A stretch of DNA of 64,000 bases from Archangium primigenium (GCF_016904885.1 NZ_JADWYI010000001.1:7807224-7871223); one strand, 5' to 3'. Positions 25,571-34,496 are shown, counted from the stretch's first letter. Made by a program: numbers and translations. The notes: generated by a model from the letters alone, not told the origin.

Positions 25571-26398
25571 TCACAGGTAGCCGACGACGAGGCCCTTGGC
25601 GATGAGGTACCAGCCATCGACGAGGACGAAGAGCAGGAGCTTGAAGGGCATGGAGATGGTGGTGGGCGAGAGCATGTGCATGCCCAGCGCCAGGAGGATG
25701 TTGGCCACCACCATGTCGATGACGATGAAGGGCACGAAGAGCAGGAAGCCGATCTGGAAGGCCTCCTTGAGCTCGGACACCACGAAGGCGGGGACGATCA
25801 CCATGAAGTCCCGCTCGGTGAGATCCTTGCGGTCCTCCTCGGAGGCCCGCATCTTCTTGGCCAGGTTGAAGAAGAGCGCGCGGTCCTTGGGCGTGACCTT
25901 CTTGATGAGGAAGCCGCGCAGGGGCTCCTTGGCCTTGCTCGCGGCGCTCAAGAGCGTGCCCACGGACTCGGAGGACAGGAGGCTGGCCCCCTTGGACATG
26001 ATGTCCACCTCCGAGGCCCGGTACATGGACTGCCCCACGGGCGCCATGATGTAGACGGTGAGGATGATGGCCAGGCCGGTGATGACCTGCGTGGGCGGAA
26101 TCTGCTGGGTGCCCAGCGCCGAGCGCACGATGGAGAGCACCACCGAGATCTTCACGAAGCTCGTCACCATCATCAACACGAAGGGGACGAGCGACAGCGC
26201 GGCCAGCGCCAACATCAGCACCAGCGGCCGCGAGGCGAAGGAGTCGGGGCTGACGGACTCCACGGACATGGGCGAGTCCGGAGAGCCGCCGGCGCGCTTG
26301 GCGGCCAGGGCGATGAACGGATTCAACGCGATGGCCACGGCGAACAGCCCGGGCAGCAGGCGCAGGACGGGGAAGCGGGGGTTGGGCGTGAATCTCAT
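25571..26398 (-). CDS. sctR: T3SS export apparatus protein SctR (FliP/YscR family)
   Basis: 275 residues. An N-terminal hydrophobic segment that could act as a signal (LRLLPGLFAVAIALNPFIAL) precedes the conserved MMVTSFVKISVVLSIVRSAL and GTQQIPPTQVITGLAIIL blocks. The large periplasmic loop and the last two helices (FLLFVPFIVIDMVVANILLA, SPTTISMPFKLLLFVLVDGW) are typical. A FliP-like N-terminal signal segment is unusual for pathogenic SctR proteins and fits the flagellum-like FliO gene next to it. Confidence 0.95.
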   Translation of the reverse strand: MRFTPNPRFPVLRLLPGLFAVAIALNPFIALAAKRAGGSPDSPMSVESVSPDSFASRPLVLMLALAALSLVPFVLMMVTSFVKISVVLSIVRSALGTQQIPPTQVITGLAIILTVYIMAPVGQSMYRASEVDIMSKGASLLSSESVGTLLSAASKAKEPLRGFLIKKVTPKDRALFFNLAKKMRASEEDRKDLTERDFMVIVPAFVVSELKEAFQIGFLLFVPFIVIDMVVANILLALGMHMLSPTTISMPFKLLLFVLVDGWYLIAKGLVVGYL

Positions 26399-26406
26399 CG
26401 TCGCAA

Positions 26407-27030
26407 TCAGGCGCCCGGCGGTCGGGTGCCACTCGGTTGGGGAGCCGCCTGCCGCGCGGCGTCGCGGCGGGCCAGGAGCTTCTGGAGAAAAGGCGTCAGG
26501 GGGACCACGGTGGCCGGGGGCCGCTCGGTGCGGATGCGCTCCACCGCGCCGGTGTCCAGCTTGGACAGCAGTTGCAGGCCGCTGTCACTGCTGCCCACCA
26601 ACAGGTACTCGTCCGCGGCCTTGAGCACGAACACCGTGCGGCGCGGCTCCAGGGCCACGCGCTCCACCACGGACACCACCGAGGGCCGGCCCATGGGCAC
26701 GCCCTGCAGACCCATCAGCTTGCGCAGGCCCACGTTGAGCGTGAGGTAGATGCAGCCCACCACCGCGCCGAACATCAGCAGCGTGCGCGTGAGCATCCAG
26801 CCGAGGCTCTCGGGCGCGTCCTCGCCACCGGTCAGCAGCGCGGGATCCCCGGAGGGCGGCAGGCCGTCCGTCAGGTCGGGCGCCGCGGCGGGCGCGGGAG
26901 CGGGTGCCGTCACCTCGGCGGCGGGGGCCTCGGCCGGGGGCGCCTCGGCCCGGGCCAGCGGCGCCAGCAGGAGGCTCGCGCAGAGCCACAAGGCCTGGCG
27001 GGACAAGGGAGCGGAAGACGCGGCGGCCAT
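26407..27030 (-). CDS. FliO-like export apparatus assembly protein
   Basis: 207 residues from ATG 27030. A signal-like N-terminus (ALWLCASLLLAPLARA) and a Pro/Ala/Glu-rich stretch precede one membrane helix (LLMFGAVVGCIYLTLNVGL). The cytoplasmic part VVERVALEPRRTVFVLKAAD plus YLLVGSSDSGLQLLSKL has the FliO pattern. FliO helps build the FliP ring in flagella and is normally absent from non-flagellar T3SS. The gene sits 8 nt upstream of sctR, the same place fliO holds before fliP. Confidence 0.8.
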   Translation of the reverse strand: MAAASSAPLSRQALWLCASLLLAPLARAEAPPAEAPAAEVTAPAPAPAAAPDLTDGLPPSGDPALLTGGEDAPESLGWMLTRTLLMFGAVVGCIYLTLNVGLRKLMGLQGVPMGRPSVVSVVERVALEPRRTVFVLKAADEYLLVGSSDSGLQLLSKLDTGAVERIRTERPPATVVPLTPFLQKLLARRDAARQAAPQPSGTRPPGA

Positions 27031-27121
27031 GGTGGGGGGCGAGGCTAGTGCATCGGCGACGAGACCGCCACGGGGCCACCGCCCCGCCCTTCTCGCTCGC
27101 CTGCCTGGAGCCACGGAAAGC

Positions 27122-28495
27122 CTAGCCCGCGAGCGAGAGGATGCGCACGCCCAGCTGGCCCTCGATCTCCACCAACTCACCCCGGGCCACCACCTTGCCG
27201 TTGACCGACAGGTCCACCGGCTCGCCCGGTCCCCGGCGCAGCTCGACGACCTGGCCGGCCCGCAGCCCCACCACCTGCTCCGCCGTCACCGGCAGGCGGG
27301 CGAGTTCCACGGAAATCTGTAGCGGGATGTCACCCAGCAGGTCGCCTGCGTCCATTCTGTCGTCGCTCTCCAAGGGGTTGTTTCGCTCGGGGTTCGTGTA
27401 CTCCTCGCCCCCCTGTTGCCGCTGCGCGGCCCGGATGGCGGCCAGCGCCTCCTCCAGCGCGTCCGGAGGCGAGCCCTCGTGGCCCTCCTCGGCCCGCACC
27501 ACGTCCGTGAGGCGCGCCACGTAGCCATTGCCCTGCACGAACACGTCCGCGGCCAGGTGGCCCACGCGGCCCAGCCCGACGAACAGCCGCGCCGTGCCCG
27601 AGCCACCCTGATCCGGCCGGGCCAGCAGGTCATCCACCAGCACCACGTCCTTGAGCCGGAGGCTCGCCAGGTCGCGGCCGGTGATCTCCGCCCGGCCGAT
27701 CTCCGCGCGCAGCCAGGTGCGCACCGCCGACAGGCGGCCGGCATGCGAGGCGAGCTGCGCCTGGGCCGTGGCGCGCTGCTGCTCGGCCGAGGGCGCGGAC
27801 GTCATCACGTCCATCACCCCCGCGGGCACGAACAGGCGCACCATGCCGTCCTGGGCGCCCAGACGCACCCGCAGGTGGATGGCCACCACGGCGCCATCCT
27901 CGCTCAGCCGCGACACCGCCTCGTCCACGCCGCGCGACACGCCCTCCAGCCGCAGCTTGGGCAGTTGGGCATCCATGCCCGGCACGAGCGCCTTGACGGC
28001 CTCGAGGATGACGAAGCTCGCCACGCCCTCCTCGATGTCCGTCAGGGGCCTGAGGCCCACGGTCTCGCCCGCGCCGCCCAGCAGCATGTCCACCGCGGCA
28101 TGCGCCAGCGCCAATTCCACTTCCAACACCGCCCGGCCCCGGTGCGCCCCAGGCACCAGGAAGGACAGGAAGGTGGGCTCGGTCAGCACCCGGCGCAGCT
28201 CGCCCGGGGCCAGCACCCGCGCCGACTCCAGGGCGAAGCCCACCTGCGTGTCGAAGAGCGCCTGGAGCCGCGCGCCCAGGGCCTCCAGGGCCTCGGGCTT
28301 GGGCTTGAGCCAGCGCACCTGCTCGAGCAGCCGCGTGTCGCCCAGCGATACCTTCTCCAGCTTGAAGACGTGGGGCTTCCACGTCTTGCCGACGGGGGCG
28401 GCCGGAGCGGCGGGGGCGGGACGCTTGAGCTGGCGGGTGTCGACGACCATGGTGCGCTCCTGCTCGCCCGGTCCGTCGTCCGCGTCGAGGCTCAT
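27122..28495 (-). CDS. sctQ: T3SS C-ring / sorting platform protein SctQ (FliM/FliN family)
   Basis: 457 residues. An Ala/Pro-rich head is followed by a FliM-like middle (DTQVGFALESARVL, HAAVDMLLGGAGETVGLRPL) and two SpoA-type regions, one around LASLRLKDVVLVDDLLARP and the last at the C-terminus (LPVTAEQVVGLRAGQVVEL ... GVRILSL). SctQ forms pods under the injectisome that receive chaperone-effector complexes. A methionine at codon 381 (27355) has its own ribosome-like site and could start a short SctQ-C form. The stop overlaps nothing downstream; upstream, sctP ends inside the start codon (ATGA). Confidence 0.9.
   Translation of the reverse strand: MSLDADDGPGEQERTMVVDTRQLKRPAPAAPAAPVGKTWKPHVFKLEKVSLGDTRLLEQVRWLKPKPEALEALGARLQALFDTQVGFALESARVLAPGELRRVLTEPTFLSFLVPGAHRGRAVLEVELALAHAAVDMLLGGAGETVGLRPLTDIEEGVASFVILEAVKALVPGMDAQLPKLRLEGVSRGVDEAVSRLSEDGAVVAIHLRVRLGAQDGMVRLFVPAGVMDVMTSAPSAEQQRATAQAQLASHAGRLSAVRTWLRAEIGRAEITGRDLASLRLKDVVLVDDLLARPDQGGSGTARLFVGLGRVGHLAADVFVQGNGYVARLTDVVRAEEGHEGSPPDALEEALAAIRAAQRQQGGEEYTNPERNNPLESDDRMDAGDLLGDIPLQISVELARLPVTAEQVVGLRAGQVVELRRGPGEPVDLSVNGKVVARGELVEIEGQLGVRILSLAG
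27353..27371 (-). promoter_or_regulatory. Possible internal ribosome site for SctQ-C
   Basis: Minus strand GGAGA, 11 nt before ATG 27355, in frame within sctQ. Initiation here would give a 77-residue protein (MDAGDLLGDIPL...) consisting of the last SpoA domain, like the internally made SctQ-C of Yersinia and Salmonella. Confidence 0.45.
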
Positions 28496-29418
28496 GTCTT
28501 GGCCTCGACCCGCATCGTCTCGAGCGTCAGGCCCTTGCCGGCCAGCGCGGTCTTGAGCCCGTCGCGCTGCTGCTCGAGCATCTTGAGGATCTCACGATCC
28601 TTGCCGCTGAACACGGCCTGGATCTTCCCGTTCTTGGCGCTCAGCTTGATGGTCAGGCCGCTGAGCACGTCCCCGCGCAGTTCGATCTGGAACTCGGCGT
28701 GACCCGCGGCATTGGTGCCCACGCGGATGCGCTCGACGATCTTCTGGGCGATCTCGTTGGCCAGGGCGCGCATGCGCTCGGAGGCGGCGGTGTGCGTGGG
28801 CTTGGCCACGGGCACGGGCGCCATCAGCGCGGGGTTGAAGCGGAAGCCCGCGGCCAGTTCCGCGCCGTCCTTCTTGTCCTTGCCGTCCCCGCCGCCCTGC
28901 TTGCCGCCGCCGTCCGCGTCCGCCTTGATCGCGCCCTTGCCCCGGCTCGCCTGGGCCCCGGCCGCGGCGTTGTCGCTGCTCTGGTTCATCTCCTCGCCGC
29001 GCTCGTCGAGGGTCTTCTCGGTGACGCGCGCGTCCGTGGAGCGCGACTCGGCGCGCGAGTGCACCACGGACTGGTCGCCCTGGCGGCCGCGGGTGAGCTG
29101 CTCCGGGGAGGCGGAGTCGGTGGGGGCGCCCTGGGCGCGCGACTCACCCTCGGCCTTGCCGGTGTGGCGCTGCTGGGTGCGCGCCTCGCCCGTCTTGCCC
29201 TCCTGCTGGAGCCGGGCGAGCACGGACTTGCCCAGGGACTGCTGCTGCGGCTGCGCGGCCTTCTGCTGCTGCGGCGCGGCCTTCTGCTCCTGGACCATCT
29301 TGGAGAAGGCGGACTCGCCCTCCTGGCGCTGCTTGGACTTGGCCTCCTGCAGGCGCCGATCCTGGACCGCCCGCTCCGCGGTCCGCTGTGCCTGACGATC
29401 GTCTTCGACTCGACTCAT
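28492..29418 (-). CDS. sctP: FliK/SctP-like needle-length and switch regulator
   Basis: 308 residues, very hydrophilic and Gln/Lys/Glu-rich, with low-complexity centre (QQQKAAQPQQQS; DADGGGKQGGGDGKDKKDG). The C-terminal 100 residues form an ordered domain: IAQKIVERIRVGTNAAG, FQIELRGDVLSGLTIKLSAK and VFSGKDREILKMLEQQRDGL, the FliK/SctP C-domain pattern that contacts SctU for substrate switching. Position between sctO and sctQ is that of yscP. Length of the disordered part relates to needle length in other systems. Confidence 0.8.
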   Translation of the reverse strand: MSRVEDDRQAQRTAERAVQDRRLQEAKSKQRQEGESAFSKMVQEQKAAPQQQKAAQPQQQSLGKSVLARLQQEGKTGEARTQQRHTGKAEGESRAQGAPTDSASPEQLTRGRQGDQSVVHSRAESRSTDARVTEKTLDERGEEMNQSSDNAAAGAQASRGKGAIKADADGGGKQGGGDGKDKKDGAELAAGFRFNPALMAPVPVAKPTHTAASERMRALANEIAQKIVERIRVGTNAAGHAEFQIELRGDVLSGLTIKLSAKNGKIQAVFSGKDREILKMLEQQRDGLKTALAGKGLTLETMRVEAKT

Positions 29419-29445
29419 CGCTTCACCATTTGGGAGGCCGCGAGG

Positions 29446-29937
29446 TTACTTGCGCTGGCGCATCAGGAACAAGGTGTTGCCAATCTCCTCCTGGTTCAGC
29501 TCCTCCTTCGCCTGGCGCTCGGCGCGGATCTGCTTCTGCCAGTTCTCCTTGTGCTTCTCGATGGCCTTGAGCTCCTTGGCGGCCTCGGCCATCTCGCGCC
29601 GGCGCTGCTCGACGAGCTTCTCGGCGACCTTGACGGTCTCCTTCTGGCGCTCGATCTCCAGGGCGAGCTGCGCCTCCTCGTCCTTGAGGCGCTCCTCGTA
29701 GCGGTTCATCTGGTTGAAGCCGTTGACCCCCGCGTTGCCCTTGGCCATCACCTGCTGCAGGTGGGCCATGACCTTCTGCTTGCGCTCGGCCTTGCGCGTG
29801 GCGAGATCCTGCTCCATGCGCGCCAGTTCGGCCTTCTGCGCCTCCAGGGCCTTGATGGCCTCGGAGAAGGCCTGCTCGGCCTCTTCCTTGGCGCGCTCGC
29901 GCATCTCGAGCAGGGTCTGCAAACGGTAGGGGGGCAT
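29446..29937 (-). CDS. sctO: T3SS stalk protein SctO (FliJ/YscO family)
   Basis: 163 residues, almost entirely a long antiparallel coiled coil: YRLQTLLEMRERAKEEAEQA at the start, and VEQRRREMAEAAKELKAIEK near the end. This matches FliJ/SctO, the central stalk in the SctN ATPase ring that contacts SctV. It lies between sctN and sctP as in ysc operons. Confidence 0.88.
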   Translation of the reverse strand: MPPYRLQTLLEMRERAKEEAEQAFSEAIKALEAQKAELARMEQDLATRKAERKQKVMAHLQQVMAKGNAGVNGFNQMNRYEERLKDEEAQLALEIERQKETVKVAEKLVEQRRREMAEAAKELKAIEKHKENWQKQIRAERQAKEELNQEEIGNTLFLMRQRK

Positions 29938-29985
29938 GGTGGACCCATCCTAGCCGGAAACGGCCCCGTCCCGTCACCCGCCCCG

Positions 29986-31299
29986 CTACTCCTCGAAAAG
30001 CTGGATCAGCTGCTCGACCGTCTCCTCGTAGGGGCTGTTCGAGTGGGTGTCCTGCTTGAGGAAGTCGATGATGGCGTCGTACTTGTCGATGGCGTAGTCC
30101 GTCCGGGGATCCGTGCCGTACTGGTAGGCGCCCAGGAGGATGAGGTCGCGCTGCTTCTCGTAGGTGGCGAGCGTCTCGCGCAGCTTGCCGGCGGCCTTCT
30201 TGTGCTCCTTGGAGACGATGCCGCTCATGACACGCGAGAGGCTGGCCAGCACGTCCATGGCGGGCCACTGGTTGCGCTCGCCCAGGGCGCGGTTGAGGAT
30301 GAAGTGGCCGTCGAGAATACCGCGGACCTCGTCGGCGATGGGCTCCTCCATGTCACCGCCGGCCACCAGGCACGTGTAGATGGCGGTGCACTTGCCCTTG
30401 TCCGAGTTGCCCGTGCGCTCGAGGATGCGCGGCAGCATGGAGAACACGCTCGGCGGATAGCCCTGACGCGCCGGGGGTTCACCGATGGCGAGGCCGATTT
30501 CACGCTGGGCACGCGCCAGACGCGTCACCGTGTCGAGCATGAAGAGCACGTTGCCGCCGCGCTCGCGGAAGTACTCGGCGATGGCCGTGGCCACGTAGGC
30601 GGCGCGCAGACGCACGAGGCTGGGCTGGTCCGAGGTGGCGCACACGAGCACCGAGCGCTTCATGCCCTCCTCGCCCATGGCGTCCTCGATGAACTCGCGC
30701 ACTTCACGGCCACGCTCGCCGATCAGCGCCACGACACAGAGGTCCGCCTGGGTGTTGCGGGCGATCTGCCCCATGAGCGTGGACTTGCCCACGCCCGAGC
30801 CGGCGAAGAGGCCCACGCGCTGGCCCTCGCCCACGGTGAGCAGGCCGTCGATGCAGCGCACGCCCAGGGGCAGTGGCCGCTCGATGCGCTGGCGCTTGAA
30901 GGGGTCCGGACAGTCGCGGTCCACCGACCAGTCCAGCATGCCCTCCGGCAGGGGCATGCCGTCCATGGGCTCGCCGATGCCGTTGAGCACGCGGCCGAGC
31001 AGCTCCTCGCCGCACTTGATGGAGAGGGGCCGCCCCGTGGGGATGACCTCGCTGTCCGGGCCGATGCCGAGCAGCTCGCCCAGGGGCATGAGCATGACCT
31101 CGTCACCCTGGAAGCCCACCACCTCGGCCTTCACCGAGGCCCGGCCGCCGTGGCCCTTGATGAAGACGAGCTCACCCACGCGCACGCCGGGCACGCTCGC
31201 CTTGATGACGAGGCCCGTCAGCTCGGTGACGCGGCCGCGCACCCGGTACAGCGGCGCCTCGCGGATGAGGGTGTAGTAGCGCGAGAGATCGATGGCCAT
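29986..31299 (-). CDS. sctN: T3SS ATPase SctN (FliI/YscN family)
   Basis: 437 residues. Walker A is AGSGVGKSTLMGQIARN (about 167-183), Walker B lies in NVLFMLDTVTRLARAQREIG, and ERGREVREFIED gives the catalytic glutamate region. PLPLGVRCIDGLLTVGEGQR is the family signature before the P-loop. The ATPase separates substrates from chaperones at the export gate. It begins 3 nt after sctL. Confidence 0.97.
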   Translation of the reverse strand: MAIDLSRYYTLIREAPLYRVRGRVTELTGLVIKASVPGVRVGELVFIKGHGGRASVKAEVVGFQGDEVMLMPLGELLGIGPDSEVIPTGRPLSIKCGEELLGRVLNGIGEPMDGMPLPEGMLDWSVDRDCPDPFKRQRIERPLPLGVRCIDGLLTVGEGQRVGLFAGSGVGKSTLMGQIARNTQADLCVVALIGERGREVREFIEDAMGEEGMKRSVLVCATSDQPSLVRLRAAYVATAIAEYFRERGGNVLFMLDTVTRLARAQREIGLAIGEPPARQGYPPSVFSMLPRILERTGNSDKGKCTAIYTCLVAGGDMEEPIADEVRGILDGHFILNRALGERNQWPAMDVLASLSRVMSGIVSKEHKKAAGKLRETLATYEKQRDLILLGAYQYGTDPRTDYAIDKYDAIIDFLKQDTHSNSPYEETVEQLIQLFEE

Positions 31300-31302
31300 G
31301 GC

Positions 31303-31974
31303 TTAGGCGGGCCCTTCCTTCTTGGCCGTGTCGGGGAACAGGACGTTCTGGAGCATCTCGAACTGGGTGGGCAGCTGCGCGTCCACCGTGCCGAACTCCG
31401 TGCGCACGATGCAGCCCACGGGCGCCACGTCGGGGTCCTCCCGGATGGACACGTCCACCGCCCGGCCGATCATCTCCATGAGCTCGGCCTTGCGCGCGCG
31501 CAGCACGGCGGCCGACTTGGGGTTGACCCGGAGCACCACCGCGCGGGCGTTGCGAAGCTCCTCGATGGCCTTGGCGCAGATGTCCGCCAGGATGGAGGGG
31601 TCGCGCTCCACGTCCCGGCCGATGATCTTCTCGGCCATCTTGCACGCGAGCGACACGACGTCGTGCTCCTGCTGGGCGAGGATCTCCCCGGCGTGCATCT
31701 TGGCGCGCAAGAGCGTCTCGGTGACCTGCGCGAGGCCCTCCTGACGGCCCTGCTCGCGCGCCTTGGCGAGCACGTCCTCGCGCTCGCGCTGGGCGTCGGC
31801 GAGGATGCGCTCCTTCTCGCGCTGGGCCTCCTCGATGATGCCCTGGGCGGACTGCCGGGCCTCGAACACCTCGGCGTTCATCACGCCCGGACGCGGCGGG
31901 CGCGGCGCGGGCCTGTCCCCACCGGGCATTGGCTCCGTCCCCGAGTCTCCCTTGATCACCTTGCCAATCGCCAT
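31303..31974 (-). CDS. sctL: T3SS ATPase regulator SctL (FliH/YscL family)
   Basis: 223 residues. Residues 30-90 are a long helix (QSAQGIIEEAQREKERILAD, EREDVLAKAREQGRQEGLA), followed by the V/A-type ATPase E-subunit-like domain (ACKMAEKIIGRDVERDPSIL, VVLRVNPKSAAVLRARKAEL, TEFGTVDAQLPTQFEML). SctL dimers tie the SctN ring to SctQ pods. The gene is between the K-like gene and sctN, as yscL. Confidence 0.92.
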   Translation of the reverse strand: MAIGKVIKGDSGTEPMPGGDRPAPRPPRPGVMNAEVFEARQSAQGIIEEAQREKERILADAQREREDVLAKAREQGRQEGLAQVTETLLRAKMHAGEILAQQEHDVVSLACKMAEKIIGRDVERDPSILADICAKAIEELRNARAVVLRVNPKSAAVLRARKAELMEMIGRAVDVSIREDPDVAPVGCIVRTEFGTVDAQLPTQFEMLQNVLFPDTAKKEGPA

Positions 31975-31998
31975 GGACAGCTCCTTGTCAGCGCGATG

Positions 31999-33651
31999 CT
32001 AGCGCGTTCCGCCCCGGGGACCACGGTCTCGTGGACCCGGCGGACGCGGCCGCTCGCCACGCTCGGCTGGGGCCTTGTCAGGCCGGAGGGCCGCCTGGGA
32101 AGGGTTGGTCCCCATCACCCGCGGCGGACGCTCGGTGGACGTCTCACCCCGGGGTTCCGAGCTGCCCACGGAGCCCCGACCGTTCGCGCGAGCGACCGGG
32201 GAGCGGAAGATGCGCGAGCTCTCGGTCTCCGGGGGCGGCCCTCGCGTCGGGGCGCGGTTGCTCGTGCCCGTCCGGGAGGGCGGCGCGATCAGCGACACCG
32301 AGCGCTCGGGCGACGGCGCCACCCGGCTCACCCGCGAGGGCGAGGACTCCGGCGGGGCCACCCGGCTCACGCGCGAGGGCGAGGACTCTGGGGGCGCCAC
32401 CCGGCTCACGCGCGAGGGCGAGGACTCCGGCGGGGCCACCACCCGGCTCACGCGCGAGGGCGAGGACTCCGGCGGGGCCTCGCGGGGACGCTCCCGGCCC
32501 GCGCCCACGGCCCCCGCCCGGCGCGCCTCGCGCTCGGCGATGGGGTCGCGCCGCACGACCTGGGAGGACGCGGACCGGCGGGCGGGAGACTCCGGCGCCG
32601 CCTCGGCGCGCACCTCGCGGGACAGCGCGGGCGCGCGACCCTGCGCGGCCGGAGCCGGCTTGCCGCCCGGGGGCGGGCCCAGCGTGGGCGGGCGCGGGGC
32701 GGTGGTGAGCCGCACGGGACGCTCGATGAGTCCCCGGGCCGCGAGCCGCTCGAGGTCGGTGACGATGTCCGTGCGACCGCCATCCCCTCGGCTCGTCGGC
32801 TTGGTGCGCTCCTCGCGGACCCATCTGGCCACGAGCTGGCCGAACTCACCCCGGTGCTTCTCCAGGAGGCGGGCCGCGAACTCGGCGGACTGGGTCACGC
32901 TCGCGCGCGCGAGGCGGTGGACACCGGCGCTGCGGATGGCGGCGGCCAGGTCGTCCATGCCGCCGTACTGGCCGACCTGGGCCGTGGCCTCGTCCTCGGC
33001 GAGCTTGCGCGGCGCGTTGGCCGTCACCGCGCGCGTGGCGAGCTGGCGCATGTGCGGCGGCAGCGTGGCGAGGGAGGGCTCCCGGATGGCTTCGGGGAGA
33101 CCCGCCAGCGCGGGACCCAGCACCCGGGCGCCCAGCCGGTCACACACGGTGAGCAGCTCGCGCGCCTCCAGGAGGAGCACGTCGGTGAACTTGAAGGGCA
33201 CATGCGCGGAGGCCTCGCGCGCCAGCCGCTCCTCGAGCTTCCAGCGCACGATGTCGAGGATCTGCGGCCGGACCTCGCGCGTGAGCTTCACCCGGCCCGT
33301 GTTGGGCAGGTGGGAGCGCACGGCGTCCGCGAGCGGTCCGGGCAGCGCGCGCAGCACCACCTCCACCAGGGCGGCGCGCTCGCGCTTGAGCAGCTCCGCC
33401 AGGCGCTCCGGCTCCGCGCTCCAGAGCTGACCGCGGCGGTCCTTCATCAGCCGCTTGATCTCCTGGACCAGCAGCGGGATGCGCTTGTCCCGGGGAATCT
33501 GGAGGATCCCCTGGGCCCGGTGCTGCAACAGCTCCGCCTCTTCCTCAGGCAGGTGCTCCAGGGCGGCGACCCCCTCCTGCCCGCCGAAGGTGATGGCGGT
33601 CAGGAGCGTCATCGTCTGCCGCTTGCTCAGCGCGGTGAAGAACTGGTCCAA
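31999..33651 (-). CDS. SctK-position protein with FliG-like N-terminus and repeat-rich tail
   Basis: 550 residues, TTG start (an in-frame stop lies two codons upstream). The N-terminal 330 residues are helical; the first 70 (TLLTAITFGGQEGVAALEHL, PEEEAELLQHRAQGILQI) resemble the FliG N-domain pattern, and MDDLAAAIRSAGVHRLAR is a further helical block. From about residue 330 it becomes Pro/Arg/Ser-rich, with four copies of a 13-residue repeat (APPESSPSRVSRV) at 391-443. Its place between sctJ and sctL is that of yscK, an adaptor joining the ring to the sorting platform. No clear sequence match to SctK is seen; the assignment is positional. Confidence 0.6.
   Translation of the reverse strand: MDQFFTALSKRQTMTLLTAITFGGQEGVAALEHLPEEEAELLQHRAQGILQIPRDKRIPLLVQEIKRLMKDRRGQLWSAEPERLAELLKRERAALVEVVLRALPGPLADAVRSHLPNTGRVKLTREVRPQILDIVRWKLEERLAREASAHVPFKFTDVLLLEARELLTVCDRLGARVLGPALAGLPEAIREPSLATLPPHMRQLATRAVTANAPRKLAEDEATAQVGQYGGMDDLAAAIRSAGVHRLARASVTQSAEFAARLLEKHRGEFGQLVARWVREERTKPTSRGDGGRTDIVTDLERLAARGLIERPVRLTTAPRPPTLGPPPGGKPAPAAQGRAPALSREVRAEAAPESPARRSASSQVVRRDPIAEREARRAGAVGAGRERPREAPPESSPSRVSRVVAPPESSPSRVSRVAPPESSPSRVSRVAPPESSPSRVSRVAPSPERSVSLIAPPSRTGTSNRAPTRGPPPETESSRIFRSPVARANGRGSVGSSEPRGETSTERPPRVMGTNPSQAALRPDKAPAERGERPRPPGPRDRGPRGGTR
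32321..32479 (-). repeat. Four 39-bp coding repeats
   Basis: Four near-identical 39-bp units begin at 32321, 32360, 32399 and 32441; one extra codon separates the last two. They encode APPESSPSRVSRV, a basic, Ser/Pro-rich motif within the disordered tail of the K-position protein. Confidence 0.9.
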
Positions 33652-33710
33652 CGGTCACCCCGCAGGGAAGGCACGTTCCAGGAAGACAACGGAGGAGGGT
33701 CGCACGGCTC

Positions 33711-34496
33711 CTACTTGGAGCGGGCGCGCGCCGCGCCAGCACTTCCGCCGCGGATGAGCGGCCAGAGCGCCAGACCGAGCGACGCCAGCACGAGCAGCAC
33801 GGCCACGCCGGCCATCGTGCGGAACGGGCCCACGCTGGCGGGCGCCATGCGGATGCCCAGCAGTTCCTTGAGCTGGTTGTCCGCGTCCTCGTCCAGGGTG
33901 GGCGCGTTGGCCGACGACAACAGCACCGTCACCGCCGAGGGGCTCAGCTCCGGCACCGCGGTGGAGACGAACTGCTGGATGTCCTCGCGCTTGATGGGCG
34001 GCTCGTTCTTCGCGCCCGGGCGGTACTTGACGAACACCGAGGCCGAGGGCTTGGGCTTGTTCTCCGGCTGGGTGAGATCGTTGTTCTCCGGGATCATCAC
34101 GATGACCCGGGCCTCGAGCACGCCGTCGACCTGGTTGAGCGCGTTGGACACCTCGCCGCCCAGGGCCTTGAGCAGCATGGCGCGCTCCTCGGTGGCCGTG
34201 GGCACCATGCCGCCCTTGGCGAAGTGGCTCAGCCCCTTTTCCATGGGCCGCGGCAACGAGTAGTCGCGCAGCAGCTTGGCGGCATGCGCCGCGTCCGCCT
34301 TGGGCACCTGGATCCGGAAGCGCAGCTCGTTGCCACCCTCTTCCTTCAACTTCGTGGCGGAGATGCCTTTGTTGCTCAGCAGGACGTAGATCTCGTTGGC
34401 GTCCTGTTCCGAGAGGTCATGTTGCAGGTCGATGGTGCAGCCGGTCCCCAGCGCGACAACGAGGAGGGCCGCGAGCGCGTACGGTCGGAGCGTCAT
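33711..34496 (-). CDS. sctJ: T3SS inner-membrane ring lipoprotein SctJ (YscJ/FliF family)
   Basis: 261 residues. The signal peptide ends in a lipobox, VVALGTGC (Cys20). The YscJ domains follow: LSEQDANEIYVLLSNKGISA, LLRDYSLPRPM, TATEERAMLLKALGGEVSNA, VLEARVIVMIP and ASVFVKY; a C-terminal membrane helix is VAVLLVLASLGLALWPLI. SctJ forms the inner ring in the periplasmic leaflet. A hairpin terminator separates it from sctI, so its expression may be uncoupled from the upstream genes. Confidence 0.95.
   Translation of the reverse strand: MTLRPYALAALLVVALGTGCTIDLQHDLSEQDANEIYVLLSNKGISATKLKEEGGNELRFRIQVPKADAAHAAKLLRDYSLPRPMEKGLSHFAKGGMVPTATEERAMLLKALGGEVSNALNQVDGVLEARVIVMIPENNDLTQPENKPKPSASVFVKYRPGAKNEPPIKREDIQQFVSTAVPELSPSAVTVLLSSANAPTLDEDADNQLKELLGIRMAPASVGPFRTMAGVAVLLVLASLGLALWPLIRGGSAGAARARSK

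Noticed and set aside
28699-34263. 1854-codon plus-strand frame across the T3SS operon
   Set aside because: It spans six well-supported genes on the other strand and has shadow composition.
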